NCBI RefSeq assembly: GCF_001449115.1
Contig: NZ_LAIJ01000005.1
Location: forward strand, 45,036-109,035
Source of the DNA: Occallatibacter gabretensis
Lineage (GTDB): Bacteria > Acidobacteriota > Terriglobia > Terriglobales > Acidobacteriaceae
DNA: 64,000 nucleotides
Direction: 5' to 3'
Shown: one piece after another, positions 56,730 through 64,000 of the stretch
How the letters are laid out: every line of letters starts with the position of its first letter
How positions within the stretch are numbered: the stretch's first letter is position 1
Translations under genes and position numbers: made by a program
The notes under the pieces: model-generated
Database searches by the model: none
What the model was told of the DNA's origin: nothing
Seen by the model: the letters and a program-made list of their open reading frames with translations, nothing else

Positions 56730-56837
56730 TTCTCTTTGCTCTCTTTCTGCCGGTCGTCGGGGTGGATCAGCTTTCGCTCGCCGTGTACCGTTGCGGCAGG
56801 TATTCAATTTTTCACCGCCAGCTCTTCAGCTGCCGGC

Positions 56838-57164
56838 TTACTTTTTGGTGGGCAGGTCCTGCCCGCACTTCTTGCAAAAACGAACCCTGGATTCGCCTTC
56901 GGTTTTGAAGCCGACGTGTGCCACGCCGCAATTCGAGCACGTGAGCGCCACGTTGGAGACGTTGATGGGCGACTCCTGCTCGGCAATGCCACCCTTGGTG
57001 CGCTGGCCCGTCTTGCTCGAAATCGTCTTCTTGACCACGCGAACGTGCTCGACGAGCACTGTACCCTTATCCGGGAAGACGCGCAGCACACGGCCCGTCT
57101 TGCCACGGTCCGATCCCGCGAGGACCTTAACCGTATCGTTGCGATGAATACTTAAACTCGGCAT
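56838..57164 (-). CDS. rplX: 50S ribosomal protein L24
   Basis: L24, an early assembly initiator. It has 108 residues with the KOW motif (DTVKVLAGSDRGKTGRVLRV) and a C-terminal zinc-ribbon-like pair, CSNCG and CKKCG. A 108-nt spacer without a gene follows before rplE. Confidence 0.96.
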   Translation of the reverse strand: MPSLSIHRNDTVKVLAGSDRGKTGRVLRVFPDKGTVLVEHVRVVKKTISSKTGQRTKGGIAEQESPINVSNVALTCSNCGVAHVGFKTEGESRVRFCKKCGQDLPTKK

Positions 57165-57192
57165 CTTAATCTCTCTCAGTGGTTAGCTGGCG

Positions 57193-57564
57193 TTAAACAA
57201 CTTCAGGCGCCAACGAAACAATCTTCAAAAACTTCTTCTCGCGGAGCTCACGAGCGACGGGTCCGAATACGCGCGTTCCCACCGGCTCATGCGCATCGTC
57301 GATCACCACAGCAGCGTTCTCGTCAAAACGAATGTAGGTTCCATCACGTCGGCGATACTCTTTGCGGGTGCGGACTATGACCGCCTTCACAACCTTGCCC
57401 TTCTTCACGGTGCCATCGGGCGAGGCTTCTTTCACGGCGGCTGTAACCACATCGCCGAGACTCGCCTTCTTTCCCAATCCGCCGCCCAGGGGCAGGATCA
57501 CCTGCAGCTTGCGCGCGCCGGAGTTATCGGCCACCGCGAGCATGGTTCTCATTTGCACTGCCAT
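57193..57564 (-). CDS. rplN: 50S ribosomal protein L14
   Basis: L14 at the 30S-50S interface, 123 residues: [39 protein letters not shown] and [20 protein letters not shown]. The length matches the family. Confidence 0.97.
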   Translation of the reverse strand: MAVQMRTMLAVADNSGARKLQVILPLGGGLGKKASLGDVVTAAVKEASPDGTVKKGKVVKAVIVRTRKEYRRRDGTYIRFDENAAVVIDDAHEPVGTRVFGPVARELREKKFLKIVSLAPEVV

Positions 57565-57588
57565 GGTTCTTCCCTCTTTCCCTGCGCG

Positions 57589-57909
57589 TTAAACCGCTGC
57601 CGGCGCTGAATCTTCGATCTGACCGAGCGAAGAGCGGCGGACGATCTCTTCCAATGCCCAACGCTTCAGTTTGCTTGTCGGACGCGTCTCACGAATGCGA
57701 ACCACATCGCCGAGGCGCGCCGAGTTCTGCTCGTCGTGCGCATAGAACTTTTTCGAGCTCTTCACGATGCGCTTGTACTTGGGATGCGCCTTACGCATCT
57801 CCACCTCGACCACGATAGTCTTCTGCATCTTTGTCGAGACCACGTTGCCGACTTTTTCATTGCGCCGCGAGCCAGCCGCCGGCGTTTGCACTGCTTCTTC
57901 GTTCGCCAT
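57589..57909 (-). CDS. rpsQ: 30S ribosomal protein S17
   Basis: S17, an OB-fold early assembly protein. It has 106 residues, with an N-terminal extension of about 20 residues before [20 protein letters not shown] and a slightly extended C-terminus. The start abuts the rpmC stop directly. Confidence 0.96.
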   Translation of the reverse strand: MANEEAVQTPAAGSRRNEKVGNVVSTKMQKTIVVEVEMRKAHPKYKRIVKSSKKFYAHDEQNSARLGDVVRIRETRPTSKLKRWALEEIVRRSSLGQIEDSAPAAV

Positions 57910-58164
57910 TTAGCGTGCTCCCTTCTTTCCAGCCTTCGCCGCCACTGGATTCGTTCCGGCTTGCGCCGAGGCGATGCCGAGCTGGCGCTCACGCGCCACG
58001 GTCTTGATGCGAGCGATATCCTTGCGCAGTTCACGAAGCTTCTTCACTCCGTCGTTCTGGCCCATGGAGGTCTGAAAGCGTAGGCGGAAAAGCTGTTCCG
58101 CCGAGGTCTTCTCCGTGCTTACAAGTTCTTCATCGCTCAAGTTGCGAATCTTATCGAGTTCCAT
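57910..58164 (-). CDS. rpmC: 50S ribosomal protein L29
   Basis: L29 at the tunnel exit, binding site region for trigger factor and SRP. It has 84 residues; the helical core IRNLSDEELVSTEKTSAEQL and LRFQTSMGQNDGVKKLRELR is followed by a Lys/Ala tail. It ends at the base before the rpsQ start. Confidence 0.95.
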   Translation of the reverse strand: MELDKIRNLSDEELVSTEKTSAEQLFRLRFQTSMGQNDGVKKLRELRKDIARIKTVARERQLGIASAQAGTNPVAAKAGKKGAR

Positions 58165-58232
58165 CTTCTCTTCTCCAGCGGCGGGAGTCTCCCTTGCGGG
58201 ACTTCCTCACCACTCAATCCTTCACAAGCTGC

Positions 58233-58679
58233 TTAGGCAGCCGTTTCCTTCTCTGCGGCAGTTTTGATAACGCCCGGACGCTGCACAAACTTGGTCTTCA
58301 AGGGCAGCTTGTTCGACGCAAGGCGCATTGCCTCTTGAGCAATCTCCGGCGCGACACCCTCCATCTCGAAGAGGATCTTGCCCGGCTTGACTACGGCAAC
58401 CCAATGGTCGAGCGCACCTTTACCCGATCCCATTCGGACTTCAGCCGGCTTCTTGGTAATCGGCTTGTCCGGGAATAGGCGCAGCCAGATCTTGCCACCG
58501 CGCTTGATGAACCTGGTCATGGCAATACGGCTGGCCTCGATCTGGCGGTCAGTAATGTAACCCGCTTCAAGCACCTTCAAGCCGTACTCGCCGAACGCAA
58601 GCGAGGAACCGCGCCACGCCTTACCGCGGCGCTTGCCCTTCTGCTGCTTGCGATACTTCACCTTCTTTGGCATCAACAT
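58233..58679 (-). CDS. rplP: 50S ribosomal protein L16
   Basis: L16 organises the A-site region of 23S rRNA. It has 148 residues: [40 protein letters not shown] and [23 protein letters not shown] precedes ATG 58679 by 7 nt; ATG 58673 is possible. Confidence 0.97.
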   Translation of the reverse strand: MLMPKKVKYRKQQKGKRRGKAWRGSSLAFGEYGLKVLEAGYITDRQIEASRIAMTRFIKRGGKIWLRLFPDKPITKKPAEVRMGSGKGALDHWVAVVKPGKILFEMEGVAPEIAQEAMRLASNKLPLKTKFVQRPGVIKTAAEKETAA

Positions 58680-58822
58680 AATGAAACCCTCAAAAGCTGC
58701 TACTAGCTCTCCAGCTACCAGCGCTTAGCTTTATTTCCTTCTACTGCCTACTGCAGCCTCTTCCCGCCCCGCTCCCTGAAAGCCAAATCTGGCAATCAGG
58801 TACTGAAGACGGGTAGCTGTCT

Positions 58823-59491
58823 TTAGAACACCGACGTGCCAACCGGCTGCGGCTGGCGGCGCTTCTGCTCGTAGATATCGCCGCGATAGATCCACACCTT
58901 GACGCCGATCACACCATAGGTTGTGTTGGCCTCGGTGAAACCGTAGTCAATGTCAGCGCGGAGTGTGTGCAGCGGCAGACGGCCCTGCAGATACCACTCC
59001 GAGCGCGCGATTTCATTGCCGTTCAGACGGCCAGAAACACGAACCTTGATGCCCTTGCAGCCAAAACGCAGCGCCGAGTCAACGCTCTTACGCATGGCGC
59101 GGCGGAAGCTGACACGCTTCTCAAGCTGTAGCGCGATGTTCTCAGAAACCAACTGAGCATCCAGCTCCGGCTTGTTCACCTCGATAATGTCGATGAACAC
59201 GTCGCGGTTGGTACGCTTGCCGAGCTCCGTCTTGAGCTTCTCGATCTCGGCGCCCTTGCGGCCGATCACAATGCCTGGACGCGCGGTACGGATCAGGAAG
59301 CGCAACTTGTTACCCGGACGCTCGATCTCGACTGAGCTGACGCCAGCAGCCTTGAGCTTCTCGCGCAACTCAGCCTTGAGCTTTACATCTTCGACAAGGA
59401 GCTTGTCATAGTCGCGCTCCGAGTACCAGCGCGAACGCCACGGCTTGTTCACTCCGAGCCGGAATCCGTAAGGATGGACTTTCTGTCCCAT
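58823..59491 (-). CDS. rpsC: 30S ribosomal protein S3
   Basis: S3 at the mRNA entry channel. It has 222 residues with [20 protein letters not shown], the KH motif [20 protein letters not shown] and the C-terminal [20 protein letters not shown] 143-nt low-complexity spacer follows before rplP. Confidence 0.97.
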   Translation of the reverse strand: MGQKVHPYGFRLGVNKPWRSRWYSERDYDKLLVEDVKLKAELREKLKAAGVSSVEIERPGNKLRFLIRTARPGIVIGRKGAEIEKLKTELGKRTNRDVFIDIIEVNKPELDAQLVSENIALQLEKRVSFRRAMRKSVDSALRFGCKGIKVRVSGRLNGNEIARSEWYLQGRLPLHTLRADIDYGFTEANTTYGVIGVKVWIYRGDIYEQKRRQPQPVGTSVF

Positions 59492-59526
59492 AGTTCTTAC
59501 CTCAAATCCCTAATTCCTAAATCTGG

Positions 59527-60030
59527 TTAGGCTGACTTAGCTGCCTTCTTTGTTGCGGCTGCCTTCTTGGCCGGCGCCTTTTTTGCCGTGGCCTTCTTGA
59601 CCGGAGCCTTCTTCGCAGGTTTTGTAGTTCCGACCGGCTCTTCCACCTTGGTGACAAGCGTCGTATTGTTGCGTTCGGCAACGGTGAGCACGATATGCGC
59701 AAGCCGGCGTTGATAACGGTATGCGCGGCCCATTGGCGCAGGACGGATACGCTTCATGCGCGGTCCGTCATTTGCCAGGGCCTGTCTGACATAGAGGTTA
59801 TCCACGTCCAAGTCTGTTCCCCGCTCGCCTGCCACGTACTTGGCATTATCCACCGCCGACACCAGCAACTTGTGGATCACCGGAGCAATGCGCTTCTTGG
59901 TAAAGGCAGCTGTCTCCAGCGCCTCCTGCACTCCTCGGCCCTTGATCAAATCGAGCACCAGACGCGCCTTCTGTGGCGACACGCGCTGAAACTTGGCCTC
60001 GGCCCGGTATTCTTTTATCTCGACTGCCAT
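59527..60030 (-). CDS. rplV: 50S ribosomal protein L22, extended C-terminus
   Basis: L22 lines the exit tunnel. The core (about 1-118: SPQKARLVLDLIKGRGVQEA, MKRIRPAPMGRAYRYQRRLA) is followed by a Lys/Ala/Pro-rich histone-like tail of about 40 residues (KKAPVKKATAKKAPAKKAAA). The tail is absent from most family members; its codon pattern suggests repeat expansion. Confidence 0.96.
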   Translation of the reverse strand: MAVEIKEYRAEAKFQRVSPQKARLVLDLIKGRGVQEALETAAFTKKRIAPVIHKLLVSAVDNAKYVAGERGTDLDVDNLYVRQALANDGPRMKRIRPAPMGRAYRYQRRLAHIVLTVAERNNTTLVTKVEEPVGTTKPAKKAPVKKATAKKAPAKKAAATKKAAKSA

Positions 60031-60095
60031 CGTCTCTTCCTCAATCTCTCGGCCAGCGATCCGTCGTTCATCGCCGGTCCATATGTCCTGACTTG

Positions 60096-60386
60096 TTACT
60101 TCGCCTTCGCGCCGGCTTCAGCCGCCCTGCCTGCAGTGTGGCCCTTGAAGGTACGCGTCGGTGAAAACTCACCCAGCTTGTGTCCCACCATGTTCTCGGT
60201 CACGTACACCGGAACAAATTTCTTGCCATTGTGCACGGCAATGGTGTGCCCCACAAACTCAGGGAAGATCGTCGAGCGTCGCGACCAGGTCTTCACAACC
60301 TTCTTGTCGTTGGCCGTGTTGAGCGCCTCGATCTTCACGCTCAGGTGCGTATCTACAAACGGACCCTTCTTCGTCGAACGTGCCAT
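60096..60386 (-). CDS. rpsS: 30S ribosomal protein S19
   Basis: S19 of the 30S head, partner of S13. It has 96 residues: [40 protein letters not shown] and [17 protein letters not shown]. Length and position are typical. Confidence 0.97.
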   Translation of the reverse strand: MARSTKKGPFVDTHLSVKIEALNTANDKKVVKTWSRRSTIFPEFVGHTIAVHNGKKFVPVYVTENMVGHKLGEFSPTRTFKGHTAGRAAEAGAKAK

Positions 60387-60400
60387 ATTTCAGTCGCTCC

Positions 60401-61225
60401 TTACTTCGTCCGGCGGTTGACGATGAATGCATCGGTCCGCTTATTGTTGCGTGTCTTGTATCCGCGTGTCGGCTGGCCCCATGGCGTCACTGGGTGACGT
60501 CCACCCGAAGTCTTGCCTTCGCCGCCACCATGCGGGTGATCAACCGGATTCATGGACACGCCGCGGTTGGTCGGGCGAATACCCTTCCAGCGGTTGCGGC
60601 CGGCCTTACCGATCGAAACATTCTCATGGTCCGTGTTGCCCACCTGGCCAATCGTGGCCATGCACTCGACCAGCACCTTGCGGGTTTCACCCGAAGGAAG
60701 CTTCAACAATGCGTAGTCGCCTTCCTTGGCTACTAATTGCGCTTGTGTGCCGGCAGAACGCGCCATCTGCGCACCCTTGCCGGGGCGAAGCTCAATCGCG
60801 TGTACCGTGGTGCCGGCAGGGATAAACTTGAGCGGCAATGCATTGCCTACCAAAATGTCGGCATCTGGACCCGAGGTTACTGTGGCGCCAACCTTCAGAC
60901 CAACCGGCTGTAAGATATAGCGCTTCTCACCGTCCGCATAGTGCACCAACGCAATGCGCGATGAGCGATTCGGATCGTATTCGATCGTCGCAACCGTGCC
61001 TGGAACACCAGCCTTATCGCGCTTGAAGTCGATCAGGCGGATCTTCTGCTTGTGCCCACCACCTTGATGACGGATGGTCAGATCGCCCGAATTGCGGCGA
61101 CCACCTGTACGCTTACGCGTTGTCAGCAGCGGCTTGTGCGGCGTCGACGAGGTAATGTCGTCGTTCACCTGCGTGCTCTTGAAGCGCAGGGTCGGCGTTA
61201 CCGGTCTGTATGTCTTGATAGCCAT
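60401..61225 (-). CDS. rplB: 50S ribosomal protein L2
   Basis: L2, needed for peptidyl-transferase centre formation. It has 274 residues from ATG 61225 ([15 protein letters not shown]); an in-frame extension to 61294 is rejected because the family begins here. [20 protein letters not shown] and the C-terminal [20 protein letters not shown] with the key His are present. Confidence 0.97.
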   Translation of the reverse strand: MAIKTYRPVTPTLRFKSTQVNDDITSSTPHKPLLTTRKRTGGRRNSGDLTIRHQGGGHKQKIRLIDFKRDKAGVPGTVATIEYDPNRSSRIALVHYADGEKRYILQPVGLKVGATVTSGPDADILVGNALPLKFIPAGTTVHAIELRPGKGAQMARSAGTQAQLVAKEGDYALLKLPSGETRKVLVECMATIGQVGNTDHENVSIGKAGRNRWKGIRPTNRGVSMNPVDHPHGGGEGKTSGGRHPVTPWGQPTRGYKTRNNKRTDAFIVNRRTK

Positions 61226-61336
61226 CGTCTTTTGTCCTGGAAAATCCGCGCTCAATCCTTCAAGCGCCATTCTCCCCGTTTCTCCGGAAGCCACATAGGC
61301 TCCGATAATTCCATCTAGTACCGAGCCAACCGCGTC

Positions 61337-61630
61337 TTACAGGTTGCTCACGTACTCCGGCATCTTTTCGCCAGCCTTCAGCCGGACGTATGCCTTCTTC
61401 CAATCCGGGCGGAAGCCGGCAAACTTGCCACGACGGCGTTCCTTGCCCAGCACATTCGAAGTGCGGACCGCAGCTACCTTCACCTTAAAGAGAGCCTCAA
61501 CGGCCTGCTTCACTTCAGTCTTACTGGCCTCGGGCGCCACGTCGAAGACCAGTGTTCCCTCGGTCTCCTTCACGCTCAGGCCCTTCTCAGTAATCAGCGG
61601 GCGGCGAATTACGGTATACAGTGTCGGCAT
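61337..61630 (-). CDS. rplW: 50S ribosomal protein L23
   Basis: L23 at the tunnel exit, docking site for trigger factor and SRP. It has 97 residues: VIRRPLITEKGLSVKETEGT, EVKQAVEALFKVKVAAVRTS and GFRPDWKKAYVRLKAGEKM. The start overlaps the rplD stop by one base. Confidence 0.96.
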   Translation of the reverse strand: MPTLYTVIRRPLITEKGLSVKETEGTLVFDVAPEASKTEVKQAVEALFKVKVAAVRTSNVLGKERRRGKFAGFRPDWKKAYVRLKAGEKMPEYVSNL

Positions 61631-62304
61631 TACGCAGCCTCCGTCTGTGCGAGCTTGCGCTTCGACACGGTTTTGATCAGCGCCTCACTCAGCTGCTCAA
61701 TTGCGGCCTTCGAAAAGATAGCCCGCTCGTAGCGCAGCAGATCGTAGGGATGAACCTCATTGTTCAGCACCAGTTCAACTCCATCCAGATTGCGAGCGCC
61801 TAATACCAGAGCCTGCGTCAGCGTCTTGCCATTCTCCACGAGCAGCGTCGTACGAGTTGCTCCGAGCGTGTCCAAAGCCTTGCGATAGAGCTTGGTCTTC
61901 GACTCTTTAATCTCAAGCGTATCGACCACGGTCAGCTTGCCGTCGGCGAGTTTTGCCGCAAGAGCCGAGCGCAGAGCGCCCAGAAGCTTCTTGCGCGGAA
62001 AGGCATATTCATAGCTGCGGGGCTGGGGTCCGTGCACCGTACCGCCATGGCGCCACAGAGGCGAGCGCACCGAACCAACGCGAGCACGGCCCGTGCCCTT
62101 CTGCTTCCAAAGCTTCTTGCCAGAACCGGCAACAAGCTTGCGATTCTTGGTGGCGTGCGTGCCCTGACGCTGCGAGGCACGGTAATGCTTCACGGCCTCC
62201 CACAGCAGAGCCTCATTGACCTGGTCCGCGCCGAAAACAGCGTCGGCCAGCTCCACCGAGCCCACCTTTTTGCCATCCAGATTGACTACATCCACGTTTG
62301 CCAT
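61630..62304 (-). CDS. rplD: 50S ribosomal protein L4
   Basis: L4, which lines the exit tunnel and in some bacteria represses the S10 operon. It has 224 residues with RASQRQGTHATKNRKLVAGS, KPWRQKGTGRARVGS-type loop (here KLWKQKGTGRARVGSVRSPL) and RSYEYAFPRKKLLGALRSAL. No leader repressor site was identified here. Confidence 0.97.
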   Translation of the reverse strand: MANVDVVNLDGKKVGSVELADAVFGADQVNEALLWEAVKHYRASQRQGTHATKNRKLVAGSGKKLWKQKGTGRARVGSVRSPLWRHGGTVHGPQPRSYEYAFPRKKLLGALRSALAAKLADGKLTVVDTLEIKESKTKLYRKALDTLGATRTTLLVENGKTLTQALVLGARNLDGVELVLNNEVHPYDLLRYERAIFSKAAIEQLSEALIKTVSKRKLAQTEAA

Positions 62305-62402
62305 CTTCTTCTTCTTCCGCTGACTTACTTGCCCGTCAGCTCGTCATCTTGTCGCACCCGGCCGGATTCACCCTTAGAGCGCATATTTCTTAACAGGCCG
62401 CC

Positions 62403-63128
62403 TTACTTCTTCTTGGGCGATGCCTTCTTCGAGGCCTTCAACGGATCAACCGTACCGGAGCCGGCAAATCCACGACGCTCACGCGGCGGAGCCTTAGCCT
62501 TGGTGATCATCACGTAACCGTCGCGAGGACCAGGAACCGCACCTTCTACCATCAGCAGGTTCTCATCCAGATCAATGCCACGAATCCGCAGATTGCGTAC
62601 CGTCACCTGATCGGTTCCGAAGTGTCCCGGCATACGCTGACCCGGGAATACACGTGAAGGGAAGCTCGATGCACCGATCGATCCCTGCACCTGGAACATG
62701 TGACCGTGTGCCGCAGGACCGCCAGCGAAGTTGTGACGGCGAACGACACCCGCAAAACCGCGACCTTTAGAAGTGCCTACCACATCGACAAACTTGGCAT
62801 CGGAAAAAATATCAACCAAAACGCGATCGCCAGCCTTCGTGCTTTCGGCACCATCAGCGCCCAGCTCAAGCGGGAATTCCTTCACGTACTTCACCGGAGG
62901 CGCGTCGGTCTTGGCCAGATGTCCCGCCTCGGGCTTGGTTAGCTTGCTCGCTTTGACGAACTCAACCAATCCGATCTGCGCAGCTTCATAGCCATCCTTG
63001 GCAAGAGACTTCAACTGCGTAATCACGCAGGGTCCTGCCTGGAGCACAGTGATCGGATGCACGTCGCCCTTTTCGTCGAAGACCTGCGTCATGCCGATCT
63101 TTTTACCCAGAATTCCCGTAATTGCCAT
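62403..63128 (-). CDS. rplC: 50S ribosomal protein L3
   Basis: L3, an early assembly protein near the peptidyl-transferase centre. It has 241 residues: [40 protein letters not shown] and the loop [22 protein letters not shown]-terminal extension (about 25 residues, [11 protein letters not shown]) is basic. Confidence 0.97.
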   Translation of the reverse strand: MAITGILGKKIGMTQVFDEKGDVHPITVLQAGPCVITQLKSLAKDGYEAAQIGLVEFVKASKLTKPEAGHLAKTDAPPVKYVKEFPLELGADGAESTKAGDRVLVDIFSDAKFVDVVGTSKGRGFAGVVRRHNFAGGPAAHGHMFQVQGSIGASSFPSRVFPGQRMPGHFGTDQVTVRNLRIRGIDLDENLLMVEGAVPGPRDGYVMITKAKAPPRERRGFAGSGTVDPLKASKKASPKKK

Positions 63129-63186
63129 ATCGTCCTCTCCTCATCATGCGAAGCTGTACGCATCGCACTGCCGGGGTTCATACAAC

Positions 63187-63504
63187 TTACTTCTCGAACG
63201 CCTTGATCTCGACGTCCACGCCAGCAGGCAGATCGAGCTTCATCAACGCGTCTACTGTTTGCTGCGTCGGCTCAAGGATGTCGATTAAGCGCTTATGCGT
63301 GCGGATCTCAAAAGCTTCACGCGACTTCTTGTCCACGTGCGGCGAACGCAGCACGCAATACTTGTTCTTCACCGTCGGCAAAGGAATCGGGCCGGCCACC
63401 GAAGCTCCGGTGCGCTTGGCCGTTTCCACAATCTCGCCGGTCGAGGTGTCGAGCACACGATAGTCGTATGCCTTTAACCGGATGCGAATTCTCTGACCTA
63501 CCAT
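63187..63504 (-). CDS. rpsJ: 30S ribosomal protein S10
   Basis: S10 of the 30S head, which also acts as NusE in antitermination. It has 105 residues: [40 protein letters not shown] and [20 protein letters not shown]. It is the first S10-operon gene, 57 nt downstream of tuf. Confidence 0.97.
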   Translation of the reverse strand: MVGQRIRIRLKAYDYRVLDTSTGEIVETAKRTGASVAGPIPLPTVKNKYCVLRSPHVDKKSREAFEIRTHKRLIDILEPTQQTVDALMKLDLPAGVDVEIKAFEK

Positions 63505-63561
63505 TGCTCTACCTTCCGGGGTTTAGGGACCGAATATTGTTTCGGTCCCACCCCACATCCC

Positions 63562-64000
63562 TTACTTGATGATCTCGCTGATGGTACCTGCGCCGACGGT
63601 ACGTCCGCCTTCACGAATCGCAAACCGGAGGCCCTTTTCCATGGCCACCGGCGTGTGCAACTCAACCACAAGCTGCACGTTGTCGCCCGGCATCACCATC
63701 TCCACGCCCTCAGGAAGCTCTGCCGTGCCCGTCACATCCGTCGTGCGGAAGTAGAACTGCGGGCGGTAGCCCTTGAAGAACGGTGTATGACGGCCGCCTT
63801 CTTCCTTCGACAACACGTAAACTTCGCCCTTGAAGCGCGTGTGCGGCGTGATCGATCCGGTCTTCGCCAGCACCATCCCGCGCTCCACGTCTTCCTTCGG
63901 AATGCCGCGCAGCAACAGACCCGCGTTGTCCCCAGCAAGACCTTCGTCCAGCTGCTTCTTGAACATTTCCACGCCCGTCACTACCGTCTTGCGCGTCTCG
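63562..64000 (-). CDS. tuf: Elongation factor Tu (N-terminus outside window)
   Basis: C-terminal 145 residues of EF-Tu, the GTPase that delivers aminoacyl-tRNA. Visible are domain II/III segments [40 protein letters not shown] and the end [20 protein letters not shown]. The frame stays open to the right edge, so the G domain lies outside. It is followed 57 nt later by rpsJ, as in many bacteria. Confidence 0.97.
   Translation of the reverse strand, partial: ETRKTVVTGVEMFKKQLDEGLAGDNAGLLLRGIPKEDVERGMVLAKTGSITPHTRFKGEVYVLSKEEGGRHTPFFKGYRPQFYFRTTDVTGTAELPEGVEMVMPGDNVQLVVELHTPVAMEKGLRFAIREGGRTVGAGTISEIIK

Overview
The window looks like chromosomal DNA of an acidobacterium (class Terriglobia, the Granulicella/Terriglobus/Edaphobacter type). 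The signs are an Oar-like TonB-dependent receptor with an N-terminal carboxypeptidase-regulatory-like domain, an ADOP-type FtsX/MacB permease with its acidobacterial prefix domain, many short hairpin-bearing intergenic repeats, a GC-rich composition and frequent GTG/TTG starts. No tRNA, rRNA, CRISPR array, phage or intact insertion sequence was found.

Layout. 1-3.1 kb: the 3' part of an RNase E/G gene and an outer-membrane barrel gene. 3.2-7.7 kb, minus strand: a small unknown gene, a secreted M24 peptidase, a CSS-EAL cyclic-di-GMP phosphodiesterase and an MpaB/DUF2236 oxygenase. 7.7-13.8 kb: the rimP-nusA-infB operon, with a recognisable promoter, a terminator-like hairpin in its leader and two more hairpins between nusA and infB. 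14-16.9 kb: an ECF sigma factor, a likely anti-sigma factor, a secreted protein and a PLD-fold protein. 17-31 kb: the large TonB-dependent receptor, a membrane SpoIIE phosphatase, a DHFR-fold protein, an acyl-CoA dehydrogenase, a TonB/thioredoxin fusion, then a cellulose-synthase-like glycosyltransferase between two toxin-antitoxin modules (RHH/VapC and BrnT/BrnA), and an aminotransferase. 31-43.5 kb is accessory: a putative M35-like metallopeptidase, the ADOP permease with a promoter-spanning inverted repeat, a DUF4184 membrane protein, two NTF2-fold proteins, a gene remnant, a Tat-exported hydrolase, an M23 peptidase, an Mrr-like nuclease in repeat-rich DNA and a small unknown gene behind a promoter-plus-terminator leader. 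43.5-45.7 kb: guaB behind a long structured leader, then a VanZ-like gene.

45.7-64 kb, minus strand: one long S10-spc-alpha ribosomal cluster read from right to left: tuf (partial), rpsJ, rplC, rplD, rplW, rplB, rpsS, rplV, rpsC, rplP, rpmC, rpsQ, rplN, rplX, rplE, rpsN, rpsH, rplF, rplR, rpsE, rpmD, an unknown small gene, rplO, secY, adk, map, infA, rpmJ, rpsM, rpsK, rpsD, rpoA, rplQ. The order is canonical apart from the extra small gene between rpmD and rplO.

The most promising unexplained structure is the approximately 157-nt folded segment at 43484-43640. It starts where a -10 box predicts transcription to begin, closes on itself with several nested helices and ends 11 nt before the guaB start codon. 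It could be a guaB leader element, a free ncRNA or a small inverted-repeat element.
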